Virus record (IMG/VR): IMGVR_UViG_3300013307_000006 | Span: 1-62,217 of that record | DNA: 62,217 nucleotides | Source: a virus | Reading direction: 5' to 3' (one strand) | Shown: one piece after another, positions 8,976 to 18,526 of the stretch | How the letters are laid out: each line of letters starts with the position of its first letter | How positions within the stretch are numbered: the first letter of the stretch is position 1 | Translations under genes and position numbers: made by a program | The notes under the pieces: generated by a model | Database searches by the model: none | What the model saw: only the letters and a program-made list of their open reading frames with translations | What the model was told of the DNA's origin: nothing

Positions 8976-9297
8976 TCCCGAACTAATGGAGCCGGTACAG
9001 ACGGCGCGGCTGCTCGCGGCAAAGATGGATGCCGACATGACGGCTGCGGCCATTTGGGAGCGCCCCGAGAAGTATGCATACTGGATGTACATGATCGGGG
9101 TCTACCAGTACCGAGCTATCCACAATCGAAACGCCGCAGAGAACACCTATACTCCCGGCACCCCAGCCCACGCGATGTACCACATGAGCTTTAAGTACGC
9201 CATGCGGGCGTACAGCCGGTATATGTGCCAGTTCGTGTTTTGGTTGGAAGGCGGCAAAGGGAAGATTCCACCGGAGGCAGAATGTCACAGGAACTAG
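8965..9297 (+). CDS. Hypothetical protein
   Basis: A 110-residue helical protein rich in Tyr, Met and Trp, using GTG 8965 and overlapping the primase-helicase end by 11 bases; ATG 8986 is an alternative start. It overlaps the next gene by 16 bases. No family recognised. Confidence 0.65.
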   Translation: MELSPELMEPVQTARLLAAKMDADMTAAAIWERPEKYAYWMYMIGVYQYRAIHNRNAAENTYTPGTPAHAMYHMSFKYAMRAYSRYMCQFVFWLEGGKGKIPPEAECHRN

Positions 9298-9662
9298 GCA
9301 AGGTGTGCCCGGCATGTAACGGGACTGGCGAAAAGTGGGTGGACGACGCTATCGACCATGCCGGCGCTGCGGCCGAGGCAATGGGTCATGTCCCCCCTTG
9401 TCGCATGTGCGACGGAACCGGGCATATGCCGAAGCTGGACCCGGTGAAGGAAGCCGAGAACGCCAAGACTGTGTTTGCCCGCCTGAGCGGCCAAGAACCG
9501 TGCCTGCACGTCTACCTGAAACTTCCAGGTAAGAAAGGCGCTGTAGCTCGGATATGGCTGGGCACGCTCCCCTACATGACCGATCCGGTCAAGATCGCCG
9601 CGGAGTGCAAGCGCCAGTGGCCGGTCCAGTACGCCAGGGGGATTAAGGTCTTGAGCCACTGA
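9282..9662 (+). CDS. Zinc-finger protein with DnaJ-type CxxCxGxG motifs
   Basis: A 126-residue protein starting at ATG 9282 behind GGAGG. Two CxxCxGTG motifs (CPACNGTG near residue 9 and CRMCDGTG near 40) form one DnaJ-like zinc-binding module. The rest is a small alpha/beta region. It is the last gene of the rightward arm before the bidirectional terminator. Function unknown. Confidence 0.75.
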   Translation: MSQELGKVCPACNGTGEKWVDDAIDHAGAAAEAMGHVPPCRMCDGTGHMPKLDPVKEAENAKTVFARLSGQEPCLHVYLKLPGKKGAVARIWLGTLPYMTDPVKIAAECKRQWPVQYARGIKVLSH

Positions 9663-9672
9663 CCCAAGCCCC

Positions 9673-9699
9673 GTGCAAACGTTCTAAAAACGACGCTGG
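9673..9699. repeat. Repeat C, copy 1
   Basis: A 27-base element beginning GTGCAAACGTTC and ending CTAAAAACGACGCTGG-like. It matches 38417-38443 with one mismatch and in both places borders a hairpin. Confidence 0.85.
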
Positions 9700-9705
9700 C
9701 GAACG

Positions 9706-9747
9706 AAAAGACCCTCAGACGGCCCGTAGGTCGTCCGAGGGTCTTTT
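9706..9747. terminator. Bidirectional intrinsic terminator between the two arms
   Basis: AAAAGACCCTC and GAGGGTCTTTT arms with an almost fully paired inner stem and a CGTA loop. T-runs flank both sides, so it can stop the rightward and the leftward arm. Confidence 0.92.
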
Positions 9748-9781
9748 ATTGGGAAATCGCGTTTTCTGGGAGAGGGCAGGT

Positions 9782-10798
9782 TTAGGGCTTGGGACCGAAA
9801 TTTTCGGTGTAGGGGTATAGCTGGTTCCATTCCGCGTGGCGTCGGGCACAGCCGCAATCCGCACCAGTCATTTTCTTGTACCACCGCGGGAACCAATCCG
9901 AACCCTTCCCCAGAAAACGGGCCACCGTGTCCCCCACGCCCTTGTCTTCCTTGCTGCTGAGTTTCTTCACGACCTGTGCCCATTGCGGCCACTCGCCGGG
10001 GTTCTTAACGGGTCCAATCACCCCCAGCGGAATGATCGGGTCCACGGTGATATTCGGATTGGCCGGCGGGAAGGGCGGGGTCTGTTCGTCCTGATCCAGC
10101 CGCTTGCGGCGGTTCGGACCCCAGCCCGTTTCCCAGAAGTGAATCGCGTAGGCGTCGGGGTGAGCTTGCCGTAGCTCGTCCAGGGACAGGTAGCGCTCAT
10201 TGTGAACGTTGGCGTAGTTGCTTGGCATCCACGAGAAGGGGCACAGTTCCTTCGGGGGAGCGGTGTAGACATCCGGGTTCGCTTGATACTTGCGGTAGAT
10301 GCCCGAGAACGAATACCACCCGTACGATCCGGGCACGTATGCGATGTTCTTGCCCACGTACATTCCCAGCCCGTACGCCATGACCTCTTTGAAGATCGGA
10401 TGCCCTGGCGTACTAGCGAGGAATGCCTGGGGGACGATGCCCACCTTGAGGTCCGTGGGCATGGCGGCCCCGATGAGGTTCCGACCTTCCACAAGCAGCG
10501 GGTCCAGAGGCTTGAGGCTCGCATAGTCGAGGTCCGCGTACACGCCGCCGAACTGGTCGAGGACCATGAGCCGGCCAAGATCGCCCCGCATGATGCCGGG
10601 GAATGTCTGGGGCTGATCGAAGACTGGCAAATGGTCCGGGTACTTGTCCGCGGCGAGCTTCCGCAGATCGGCGTCCGTCCAGAACTGATAGGTCCAGGTC
10701 GGATGATTGTCCTTCCAGCTTTGCATCCACTGAGGCTGGAAGTAAGCCGGCAGGTTGTTTGCCGTCTTGTACATCTGGTGGATGGTGTGGGGAATCAT
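9782..10798 (-). CDS. Glycosyltransferase family 32-like protein
   Basis: A 338-residue protein with the N-terminal IPHTIHQMYKT start typical of GT32/OCH1-like enzymes, FWTDADL near residue 39, and the DxD motif in GGVYADLDY (residues 85-92) that binds the metal-nucleotide sugar. It would transfer a sugar to a surface glycan or phage structure. It is the last gene of the late arm, overlapping the tail-tip gene by 4 bases (ATGA). The C-terminus is encoded by repeat A (YTENFG). Repeat B lies in the frame near residue 295 (FLGKG). Confidence 0.88.
   Translation of the reverse strand: MIPHTIHQMYKTANNLPAYFQPQWMQSWKDNHPTWTYQFWTDADLRKLAADKYPDHLPVFDQPQTFPGIMRGDLGRLMVLDQFGGVYADLDYASLKPLDPLLVEGRNLIGAAMPTDLKVGIVPQAFLASTPGHPIFKEVMAYGLGMYVGKNIAYVPGSYGWYSFSGIYRKYQANPDVYTAPPKELCPFSWMPSNYANVHNERYLSLDELRQAHPDAYAIHFWETGWGPNRRKRLDQDEQTPPFPPANPNITVDPIIPLGVIGPVKNPGEWPQWAQVVKKLSSKEDKGVGDTVARFLGKGSDWFPRWYKKMTGADCGCARRHAEWNQLYPYTENFGPKP
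9794..9808. repeat. Repeat A palindrome, exact, at a coding 3' end
   Basis: Encodes TENFG four codons before the glycosyltransferase stop. Confidence 0.9.
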
Positions 10799-13700
10799 AG
10801 CCCGTCCGTCCTGTTGATCTGGGTGAAACCGCCCACCACGTCACCTTTGGCGACGGCGTAGACTTCGCTGATCTTATACCCCTGGACGCTACTGCGCACG
10901 GAGCCTGAGTCAACGCATCCCGGACAGTTCGGAGTGGCAAGGCTTCCGAGCGGGGCACTTCGCCAATTGACAGTTTGCGTCGGACCCTGAGCGTCCCACT
11001 TCACAAACGTTCCATTTGCCACGGCATCGCCCATGGCGTCAAAGCTACACACCGGGTTGGACGTGGTGGCGCAGTAGGGCACCGCCTTGTTCCAGAAATC
11101 CACGCTGATCGCAAACCGGATCGGTTTGCACCCGAACGTGAAATTGGCGTAGGCGTACTGCCGCTCGATCTGGCTCGTGGCGTACTCACCGTCATAGGTG
11201 CAGGTGCCACGGGCAAACGGCGCAGAGTCAAAAGACGATGATCCGCTGTTGATCGTGCTGGCACCCCACAAGCCTTTGGCCTTGGCACAGGCGTCACCGT
11301 CACCGATGATCGGGTCCGTGTCGCCAGCGGCAAAGAAATAGTTCTCTTCAAAGTTGGCGGTCCACCCGTCGATGGCGAACCGTACCCAGCGCAGCACGTT
11401 GAGGACTTGATACAGTTCGTTGTAGATGAGCGGACAGATGATGTCCCGGTCCATGAAGCGGCCGTGACGCTTTTGAATGTACGCGAGGTTTTCGGACGGG
11501 TCCACGAAGTTCGTGGGAGAGGTCACGCCCTTCCGCACCACGTCAGCGCCGGTCGGACGCTGCCACTTCGTATTGGCCGAATCACGCTGGATCGTCGTAC
11601 CGGGCATGAATTCAACGATGCGGTAGGTCATGGTGTTGTCCACCGTGAGCCCACTGACCGGCGTGAAGAAAATCGTGTCCTCACAGTTGCCAACGATCGG
11701 GGTCGTGACCTTGGACCCGTCAGCCTTAGTGATCTCCAGGGTCCGCTCAGCCCACCGGTTCAGAATGTAGACTTCCTTGATCCGGTAGGTGAGCCCGGCG
11801 GCGCTGACCGGCAACGGTTCATTCCAGGACACCGTGCAGGTCGTAGCGTTGCCGGCGGTGATGAGCCGCTTGTACGTGATCGTGCCGCCGTGACCGTCCG
11901 GTGCATCGACCTCCACAGTGAATCCGACCCATGAGCCGGTGAAGCCGATGAAGCGGCTCGCGTTCCAGTAGCAATGCAGCGGGTTCGTCGGGCTGCTCGG
12001 ATTCGATTCGACCTTGGTGGAATCGGTCAGGCTGGTCGTGCTGCCGCTCGTGGCGGTCCCGGTTTCCGCACGGGTGCCGTTCTTACCGACCGTGAAGAAA
12101 GCGTGATCGAACCAGTTCTTGCTCGTGTCCTGGAGGTAGAACGTTCCGCCGGCTGTGACCGCGCCGCCCTTCTGCTGATTGACAAGGTACTGGTTCTTGT
12201 CGATGAGCAAGCCGTTGTAGAAGTGGTCATAGAACGGAGCCATTTCATTCAGGACATGGCCGGTTTCAGGCGCACCGCTGCTGCTAATGGACGGATCGAA
12301 CGGGCCATCGCCCACGTAGATTGCCACGTCCAGCGCGTTGAACGCCGTGCTGGCATCGGTCCCATCCCAGGCGTAGCCCTGGCGGACGTGAGGATCGCCG
12401 CCGTCCTGTTTCCGTTCGATGTAGTGATCGGACGGCGCGCGCTTCTGGTACGAGCCCACACCCGTGCAGCCCTGGTGCGTGAAGTCCACGACGGTGGGGG
12501 TGCCGTAGACGTTCACAACGCCGTCGATGATCTGATAGTCCGGAATGAATCCGATCTGAGTGTAGAGTCGCTTGACCCGCCGGAAGACAAATCGGGTCCA
12601 GCCCGTGGACATAATGATCGTCTTCCCGCTGTCATGCTCCACGGGTCCAGTGGAGTTTCGTTGCTGGAACGCATTGGAGGTTAGACCCTGAAGGGTCGTA
12701 GCGTTCAGCATCAAGCCATAGCCGCCGTTCAACGTTCCATCCGAGTGACGGATCGAGTAGTGAACGTCGATCGGGTACGCCATGCCCGTGGGCAAGGTGA
12801 AGCCGGTGATGTTGATTTGATTGTTGACACTCCCGTCGTCACCGCTCGCGCCGACAACATTTCCGGTCGTGACCGATTGCCAGTTGATGTTTGCGAGGCG
12901 GAACATTTCCGCCGGGTTGATCTTCGGCAGTCCGTTGATCCCCGTGTAGTCCTTCGCCTCGCAAAAGAGCCAGGACAGGTCTTCACATGCAAGCTGGAGC
13001 CCGTGAATCTGCTTGTACAGGTCCGGGTTCTTGACCTGTCCAGGCGACTTGTTCGTTCCGCAGTCAAGATCACCCTGCTCGATCGGGTTCTCGATGATGT
13101 AGTCGTAATCGTAGATCGGCTGATTGAACGTGCCGCACGACGGGCCAGGGAGCCCCACAATCATGGGGATCGTGCTGACTGGCATGAGCACACTACCCAC
13201 GCCGTCATTGAAGACGCTGTGGGTCGCAAACCCTTCGCGAACTGTGCGCGTCCAAGCCCACACAACGGGGTCTTGGCGGCCAGGATAGGCGCGTGCGCCG
13301 GCAGCGACCACGCAATAGGCTTGGCCGTACTTGGGAACCCAGGTCTGGGCTGCCCAAAATAAGGTGTTCTTCGTGTTACTGGTGATCGTGACGCGCTTGA
13401 GTAGCCCGTCCGTTGCCGAGTACACGAGCAGATCGCGGCCGACGTGTTCGTTAGGGGTCCAACCCTTCGTGTCGTCGCGCATGAACGAAGTGGCCGGCGA
13501 ATCCGGCAACAGGGTGCCAGCATCGTCATGCTCACCCGTGTATTGGGGCACGACCCCGAAAGCGTACTCGCGGTCGTTGGGCCATTCCGAGCCCCAATTG
13601 CGAGCCGCCCACCACAGCGCGTACCCCCACCCCGTAATCGTTGCTCGTTTGCCGATCAACGAAGTGAAGGGAGTGCCAGTGAGTTGATTGGAGGTCCAAT

Positions 13701-14127
13701 AGTCGGACATATTCGGCACGGTGACTACACCGGCCGTAGTGTTGCTCTGGATGGGGAGCCCGCTGATGTTCTTTGCCGGGTCGTTGTCGTCAATGTTCAG
13801 GAACCACGGGTATGCGCCGTTATGTCCGGGGTTCTGGCTCGTGGGTGAATCGTCAATACAGAACCACGGCACCTGATAGACGTGACCGCTGGGCGTCCCG
13901 TTGACGCAGAACGTCGCTGCCGGTCCCCCTGGGGTGGCGCTGAGAGTCACGGTCGTGGCCGTCGCGGCAATCACGAAGCCGTCAAAGAACACCTTAGTGG
14001 GAGTGGGCCAGTCACACAGCGCCGCGAGGTTCGCCCGCTGCTGGACGCCGTTAATGAGTTCGTTGACCAGCGGCCAATGCCCCATCCAATCGGTGTTGAC
14101 AACCGGCCAACGGGTGGACCACGCCAT
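10795..14127 (-). CDS. Large tail-tip/central fibre protein
   Basis: A 1110-residue structural protein, the largest in the window. It is rich in beta-forming, Trp, Gly, Asn and Thr segments and has no enzymatic motif that I recognise. Its position after tape measure and two distal tail genes, and before the glycosyltransferase, matches a tail-tip or central fibre (receptor-contact) protein. ATG 14127 (MAWSTRWPVV) is 9 bases after the previous stop. It overlaps the downstream gene by 4 bases. Function is inferred from order and composition. Confidence 0.7.
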   Translation of the reverse strand: MAWSTRWPVVNTDWMGHWPLVNELINGVQQRANLAALCDWPTPTKVFFDGFVIAATATTVTLSATPGGPAATFCVNGTPSGHVYQVPWFCIDDSPTSQNPGHNGAYPWFLNIDDNDPAKNISGLPIQSNTTAGVVTVPNMSDYWTSNQLTGTPFTSLIGKRATITGWGYALWWAARNWGSEWPNDREYAFGVVPQYTGEHDDAGTLLPDSPATSFMRDDTKGWTPNEHVGRDLLVYSATDGLLKRVTITSNTKNTLFWAAQTWVPKYGQAYCVVAAGARAYPGRQDPVVWAWTRTVREGFATHSVFNDGVGSVLMPVSTIPMIVGLPGPSCGTFNQPIYDYDYIIENPIEQGDLDCGTNKSPGQVKNPDLYKQIHGLQLACEDLSWLFCEAKDYTGINGLPKINPAEMFRLANINWQSVTTGNVVGASGDDGSVNNQINITGFTLPTGMAYPIDVHYSIRHSDGTLNGGYGLMLNATTLQGLTSNAFQQRNSTGPVEHDSGKTIIMSTGWTRFVFRRVKRLYTQIGFIPDYQIIDGVVNVYGTPTVVDFTHQGCTGVGSYQKRAPSDHYIERKQDGGDPHVRQGYAWDGTDASTAFNALDVAIYVGDGPFDPSISSSGAPETGHVLNEMAPFYDHFYNGLLIDKNQYLVNQQKGGAVTAGGTFYLQDTSKNWFDHAFFTVGKNGTRAETGTATSGSTTSLTDSTKVESNPSSPTNPLHCYWNASRFIGFTGSWVGFTVEVDAPDGHGGTITYKRLITAGNATTCTVSWNEPLPVSAAGLTYRIKEVYILNRWAERTLEITKADGSKVTTPIVGNCEDTIFFTPVSGLTVDNTMTYRIVEFMPGTTIQRDSANTKWQRPTGADVVRKGVTSPTNFVDPSENLAYIQKRHGRFMDRDIICPLIYNELYQVLNVLRWVRFAIDGWTANFEENYFFAAGDTDPIIGDGDACAKAKGLWGASTINSGSSSFDSAPFARGTCTYDGEYATSQIERQYAYANFTFGCKPIRFAISVDFWNKAVPYCATTSNPVCSFDAMGDAVANGTFVKWDAQGPTQTVNWRSAPLGSLATPNCPGCVDSGSVRSSVQGYKISEVYAVAKGDVVGGFTQINRTDGL

Positions 14128-14136
14128 GGCGAACCT

Positions 14137-14754
14137 CTACGTGAGAGACGGCACCGCGGTAATGTAGCTCCATTGCCGCGTGTGAGCCGCTTCAGTGACT
14201 AGGACTTGACCCGGATACTGCCCCACGCCCACGTCTTCACACACAAACGCAAAGCGTTGAACAATGGTATTGCTGGACGTGTCACTCGTGCGACCACGAA
14301 CCGGATAGAGGATTACAGGTGTCCCCACACGTAAAACATGGGTGCCCGATCCGGCAGGGCCACCCGGTTGGCGCTCAGACCAATTTGTAGCAGGCCAGAT
14401 CGTGTTAGAGAGGTCTGTACCGCTGGCGGGATACCCCCTATCCATGTCCACGGGAAGTCCCCACTTGTCTGCAATCACATAGCTAACCCATACCCAATAC
14501 TGCTCATTGGTGAAATCTGCCTCCCCGCTCGGACCAGTGCTCCATATTACTCCCAAAACACCATTCGATGGAATGAAGTCATCAGGGAGGTCGATTGCCG
14601 AGCCGTTGGGTCCACCCCGGATGCCAGCGCCGGGCTTGCCCATGATGTTAATGCGACCTTGGCGGGCTAGCTGAGCCGTCTGATTCAGCTTAGCGGCCGT
14701 GATCTGCTCGCCGCTGGTCCAAAGTTCAACGGGTTTGGTCTTCTGGGAGGACAT
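14137..14754 (-). CDS. Minor tail protein
   Basis: A 205-residue protein starting at MSSQKTKPVELW (ATG 14754); the frame extends upstream to 14805 but that overlaps the previous gene. The opening (VELWTSGEQITAAKLNQTA) resembles trimeric tail-fibre or baseplate adaptor N-termini. The rest is beta-rich. Placed between distal tail and tail-tip genes; exact role unknown. Confidence 0.65.
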   Translation of the reverse strand: MSSQKTKPVELWTSGEQITAAKLNQTAQLARQGRINIMGKPGAGIRGGPNGSAIDLPDDFIPSNGVLGVIWSTGPSGEADFTNEQYWVWVSYVIADKWGLPVDMDRGYPASGTDLSNTIWPATNWSERQPGGPAGSGTHVLRVGTPVILYPVRGRTSDTSSNTIVQRFAFVCEDVGVGQYPGQVLVTEAAHTRQWSYITAVPSLT

Positions 14755-14758
14755 AGGA

Positions 14759-15640
14759 TCACATGATGCCGGACAAGTCGGTTTTGGTCGGCGCGCCGGG
14801 TCCAACGCCGAAGACTGTGGGAAAGTTCACGGTGTTGTAGAGGTCCACACGTACCGCACCGGTACAAGTAGTGGAATCTTCCGAAAATGCCGCATAGGGC
14901 TTGATGACTAAAGCGTTAAACTTTACGGGATCGATAGTCACTTCAATCCCGGTATCATCTTCCACGATGGCAAACTCAGCCCATGAAAGTTCATCCCGCG
15001 TACTGAATGTGACACTGTAGGTGTAGGTGATCCCGCCGTCCGGTGTGCTGCCATCAATGTCCGTCACCATCCAGTACCCCGCGTCAAGCCCCATCCATGG
15101 GGCATCGTTTACGCATTTCTTCGCCTGGAGGACCGCATCGCGAGCCGTGAAATTCATCGTCTTCGTGAAGGTGATATTACGAATCACTCGGTACATCGGA
15201 AGATGCACCAGTTTTGGTAAGAGGCGAGCGGTAATGCCAGGAGCGGGGTTGGGGTCAAGCCATTTTCCATAGATCGGTTTTCTGGTCCCCGGATTGATAA
15301 CCGTGGTAATCGGCTCTAGGGACAGGTGGTCCCGAATTTGGAGTGCCCCGAGCCAGCGATAGGTCACGAAGATGTCTGCGAGCAGAGCGCTCCGCGGCTT
15401 GATCTGCCGTGCCACACAGACCCACTCATGCCAAGTGCTGCTGAGGATATCGCCCCATGCCGGCATGTTTGGAATCGTGGTCGTGTCCAGAGCATTGAAG
15501 AGAATTCGGGAATCGGCATTCACCTTCAGCGCCGGGAGGTCCGTACTTTGAATGTGCAGCAAGCCGGTTCGGATAAAGTAACCGCTGGTGGTAGACGCAT
15601 AGAGGTCCGTCCCTTCCACCGTGTCCATCTGGGCGTACAT
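14759..15640 (-). CDS. Distal/minor tail protein
   Basis: A 293-residue beta-rich protein directly downstream of the tape-measure gene, the usual position of the distal tail protein. The start at ATG 15640 follows a GGGAGG site, and repeats B and A lie in tandem upstream (15677-15693 and 15657-15671). No sequence signature settles the family. Confidence 0.65.
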   Translation of the reverse strand: MYAQMDTVEGTDLYASTTSGYFIRTGLLHIQSTDLPALKVNADSRILFNALDTTTIPNMPAWGDILSSTWHEWVCVARQIKPRSALLADIFVTYRWLGALQIRDHLSLEPITTVINPGTRKPIYGKWLDPNPAPGITARLLPKLVHLPMYRVIRNITFTKTMNFTARDAVLQAKKCVNDAPWMGLDAGYWMVTDIDGSTPDGGITYTYSVTFSTRDELSWAEFAIVEDDTGIEVTIDPVKFNALVIKPYAAFSEDSTTCTGAVRVDLYNTVNFPTVFGVGPGAPTKTDLSGIM

Positions 15641-15656
15641 GATGCCTCCCGGTGAT

Positions 15657-15671
15657 ACCGAAAATTTCGGT
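15657..15671. repeat. Repeat A palindrome, exact
   Basis: Between the tape-measure stop and the distal tail start; repeat B is 5 bases further upstream in the direction of transcription. Confidence 0.9.
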
Positions 15672-15676
15672 GTCCG

Positions 15677-15693
15677 CTTTCTGGGGAAGGGTC
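15677..15693 (-). repeat. Repeat B
   Basis: GACCCTTCCCCAGAAAG read on the minus strand, in the tape measure-distal tail junction. Confidence 0.85.
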
Positions 15694-15696
15694 GGA

Positions 15697-18513
15697 TTAT
15701 GCGGCGCGGGCCGGCACCCCGCCCTGTACAACTTGGATGAGACGCTGAAGCAAGCCAGGGACGGAGTTATTGGTGCTGCCCTTCTCTCCGGTGAAGTCGG
15801 TGCTGTTCATGTTGCCTTTGAGGGATCGGATGCCGTTTTCAAAACTCTGTAGTACATTGCTTGGGTTCGATCCCTCTTTATTGCCGGGGGCAATCTCGAA
15901 AAGACTTCTTGCCCGAAAATGTAACCCCTGAACATATTGTGCCCGCTGAGCCGCGAGGTTGTTGATGCCTTCCTGGCGGGCGTTGTTGGCGAAGTTGATC
16001 CGCTCTTGCTGGTTCCCCAGGGATTCATCCCGCATCAAGGACTGAGCCGTCAGTTCGGCGCTGCCGGCCGTTTCCATGATGCTGGCCCGACGCCGCGTGT
16101 CAGCGGCACCGGGACCGACCGCGGTTGCCAGCATACCACTCACCGCCAAGCTCAGAGCTTGTCGGCCGCCAAGGGCAACTTGGCGGTCACGGATTTCCTG
16201 CATCGACACTTGCTGCTGGAGCCGAGCGTGTTCCTCTTGCTGCTTGCCGAACGGGGAAATCTTGGCGAGGTCCATCTGCCCTTGGAAGGTGCTTTGGATC
16301 GCCTGATAAGGGTCACGGTTCAATCGAGCCTGGAGATTGCCCGACTGCATTCGGAAGCCGATCGTCTGCCGCTGGATGTCTTCGCCTTCTAGACGGCGCT
16401 GCATTTCCACGTTCTCACGCGCGCGGGACTGCATGTCCGCCGGCAACAGGGATGCCTCTTCCTGCCCTTGGCGGTAACGGGCCGTCGCTTCCGCTTCCGG
16501 GTCATGGGCGAGGCGAGCGGACAAGACCCCGTGCGTGCCCGAAATGCCGATTCGCATCTGGGTCATGGACCGGTCGGCTTGAGCCTGAATCTGAAGGGTC
16601 TGATTGCGAACCTGGACGTTGCGAGTCTGCCGCTGGAGATTGATCCCCGGCGCAATGGCATCCACACTTGCTTGGCCGCCTTTGGTGAATGCTTCACGTA
16701 GTTGGTTGTCCTCTTCGGTGGTCTGGGCCTGATTAGCATTCTGGACCGCTTGGATGGCGACGGCTGCCTGAGCGCGCGGATCACCTATAGCTGATCCGAT
16801 AAGGACCAACTGCCGCTGTGCCTGGGATAATGCCACTCCCCCAGAAGCAACGCCGCTCGTGCGAGTCAGGGCGAGGTCTTCCACCAGTTCGCGCTGGTGG
16901 GTGTCGGCAATGGTCTTGTTCCGCTGCTCGTCTTCCTGACGGCGCTGGCCGGCGAGGTTCCGCTGTCGCAGGGCGTTCCCCTGGATGGCGTTCTCTTCAC
17001 CCTCCACGTCCACGCCCGATTCGGCAATCTGCAATCCGACAAGCCCCAGCGCCGCATTAACGAACGCACGGCGGGTACGGCTCTGGGTGTCCCGAGCCAA
17101 AAGGTCCGCCCGAGCGTCGCGCGCTTCTCTCCCGGATGCCTCACCGGCTTCGGCTTCACGACTACGAGCTTCGCGATTTTTACTATCCTGTTCTTCCGTG
17201 ATTCGCTGGGATTCACGAGCAAAGCCGCGAGGAGCGGACATGATCCGAGATTGCTGGAGCAGGGCGTACCGCTGGTCCCCGCTCTGCTGTCGAGTCGCCA
17301 TGAGAGAGTTGGCGACGTTGATGGACGCGCCGGCGCGGGCCATGTCGGTGCCCGCCCCAGAAATCATATTGGCCGCACCAAAGATCAAACCGCCCGCGAA
17401 CGGGATGGATTCCGCAAGGTGCTGGGTCGTCTGGAACTGAGCATTCGCGACCGCCATCTGATCGCTACCGGCGCTCGCCAGGGCTGCCGGCTCGTTCGCC
17501 AGGGCCATGGTCGCGTTGCTGGCACCGCGGATCGCCTCCATGAGCAAGAAGCGCCGGTAGAAGACGGACATTTGCCCGTTGTTCCCGCGGCCGAACAACG
17601 TGGGCAGGTTCCGTCGAGCCCACGTTGCATTGGTCGCCCGCTCGCCAGCAAACAGCCGATTCGTCTCTTCAGTCGGGCCGAAACCCGGACCGTGAGGCTC
17701 ATTGACACCCGCGTTCTGCTCGGCCAGGGTTTCCGCCCGCTGGCGGTTGTAATCGGCGTCCGGCCCGTCGCCGGGACCGTACATCGGAAGGCGGTCTTGG
17801 CGCAGTTGGGCTTGACGGTTCAGCGTGCGCGCGCGACGACGGCTGCTGCCACCTTGGGTGGCAGACAGTGGATCATTACCATATCCGCCAGAAGGGAAGT
17901 CAAAGGCAATGGATTGACTTGCCGCGTTCTCAAAGAACGCTTCCCGCTCTGCACGTTCCTCAGCAAGGTTCTCGTACGCTTGGGCGTACGGGCCATAGCC
18001 AGGACCGTGGGGCTGGGACAGGTTGCGGCGGCGAGCCTGAGCTTGACGGCCTAGTGCCCGTCCGCGGCGACGGCTGAAACCACCGCCGCCAGCAGACAGA
18101 GGATCGTCGCCGTAGTCGCCGGATGACATATCGAACGACATGCCGGCGCTAGCAGCTTCCGCATAAGCGGCATCCCGTGCGTTCCGCTCGTTAGCCCACC
18201 CGAATGCGTTGGCGCGGATTTCCGCACCTTCCACCTGCCGGTTGCTACGGCGCATCCGGGCGGCTAGCTCGTACGTGCTATTGAAGGAAGTTTGTTGAGC
18301 ATCTTGCTGATCGCCCTGCCGCTCAATAGCACGGGACGCCCGTTCACGGGCGGCGCTGCTGCCACTCGTGCCGGGCGTCCCGCTGTTGCTAAACGTCGTA
18401 CCTTCGCTAGCAGCCCGCCCCAGGTTTTGAAGCTCCTGGTACGGCTGGGTCATGTCCAGCACGCCGCGGATCATGAGGACAGGATCGCCCCCGCCCTGCG
18501 CTGCTTCTGCCAT
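15697..18513 (-). CDS. Tape measure protein
   Basis: A 938-residue, strongly helical, Gln/Ala/Arg-rich protein that would set tail length (about 140 nm by the usual 0.15 nm per residue rule). A Gly/Ala-rich hydrophobic segment lies near residues 340-400. Two imperfect tandem repeats of about 75 residues (SFDMSSGDYGDDPLSA and AFDFPSGGYGNDPLSA as landmarks) lie near 125-270. It directly follows the chaperone frameshift genes, as in lambda-like tails. Confidence 0.9.
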   Translation of the reverse strand: MAEAAQGGGDPVLMIRGVLDMTQPYQELQNLGRAASEGTTFSNSGTPGTSGSSAARERASRAIERQGDQQDAQQTSFNSTYELAARMRRSNRQVEGAEIRANAFGWANERNARDAAYAEAASAGMSFDMSSGDYGDDPLSAGGGGFSRRRGRALGRQAQARRRNLSQPHGPGYGPYAQAYENLAEERAEREAFFENAASQSIAFDFPSGGYGNDPLSATQGGSSRRRARTLNRQAQLRQDRLPMYGPGDGPDADYNRQRAETLAEQNAGVNEPHGPGFGPTEETNRLFAGERATNATWARRNLPTLFGRGNNGQMSVFYRRFLLMEAIRGASNATMALANEPAALASAGSDQMAVANAQFQTTQHLAESIPFAGGLIFGAANMISGAGTDMARAGASINVANSLMATRQQSGDQRYALLQQSRIMSAPRGFARESQRITEEQDSKNREARSREAEAGEASGREARDARADLLARDTQSRTRRAFVNAALGLVGLQIAESGVDVEGEENAIQGNALRQRNLAGQRRQEDEQRNKTIADTHQRELVEDLALTRTSGVASGGVALSQAQRQLVLIGSAIGDPRAQAAVAIQAVQNANQAQTTEEDNQLREAFTKGGQASVDAIAPGINLQRQTRNVQVRNQTLQIQAQADRSMTQMRIGISGTHGVLSARLAHDPEAEATARYRQGQEEASLLPADMQSRARENVEMQRRLEGEDIQRQTIGFRMQSGNLQARLNRDPYQAIQSTFQGQMDLAKISPFGKQQEEHARLQQQVSMQEIRDRQVALGGRQALSLAVSGMLATAVGPGAADTRRRASIMETAGSAELTAQSLMRDESLGNQQERINFANNARQEGINNLAAQRAQYVQGLHFRARSLFEIAPGNKEGSNPSNVLQSFENGIRSLKGNMNSTDFTGEKGSTNNSVPGLLQRLIQVVQGGVPARAA

Positions 18514-18526
18514 GACTGGCCTGCCT

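Noticed and set aside
16897-18054. 385-codon plus-strand frame opposite the tape measure gene
   Set aside because: It runs antisense to a gene with clear tail context and has no start signal; shadow of a GC-rich gene.
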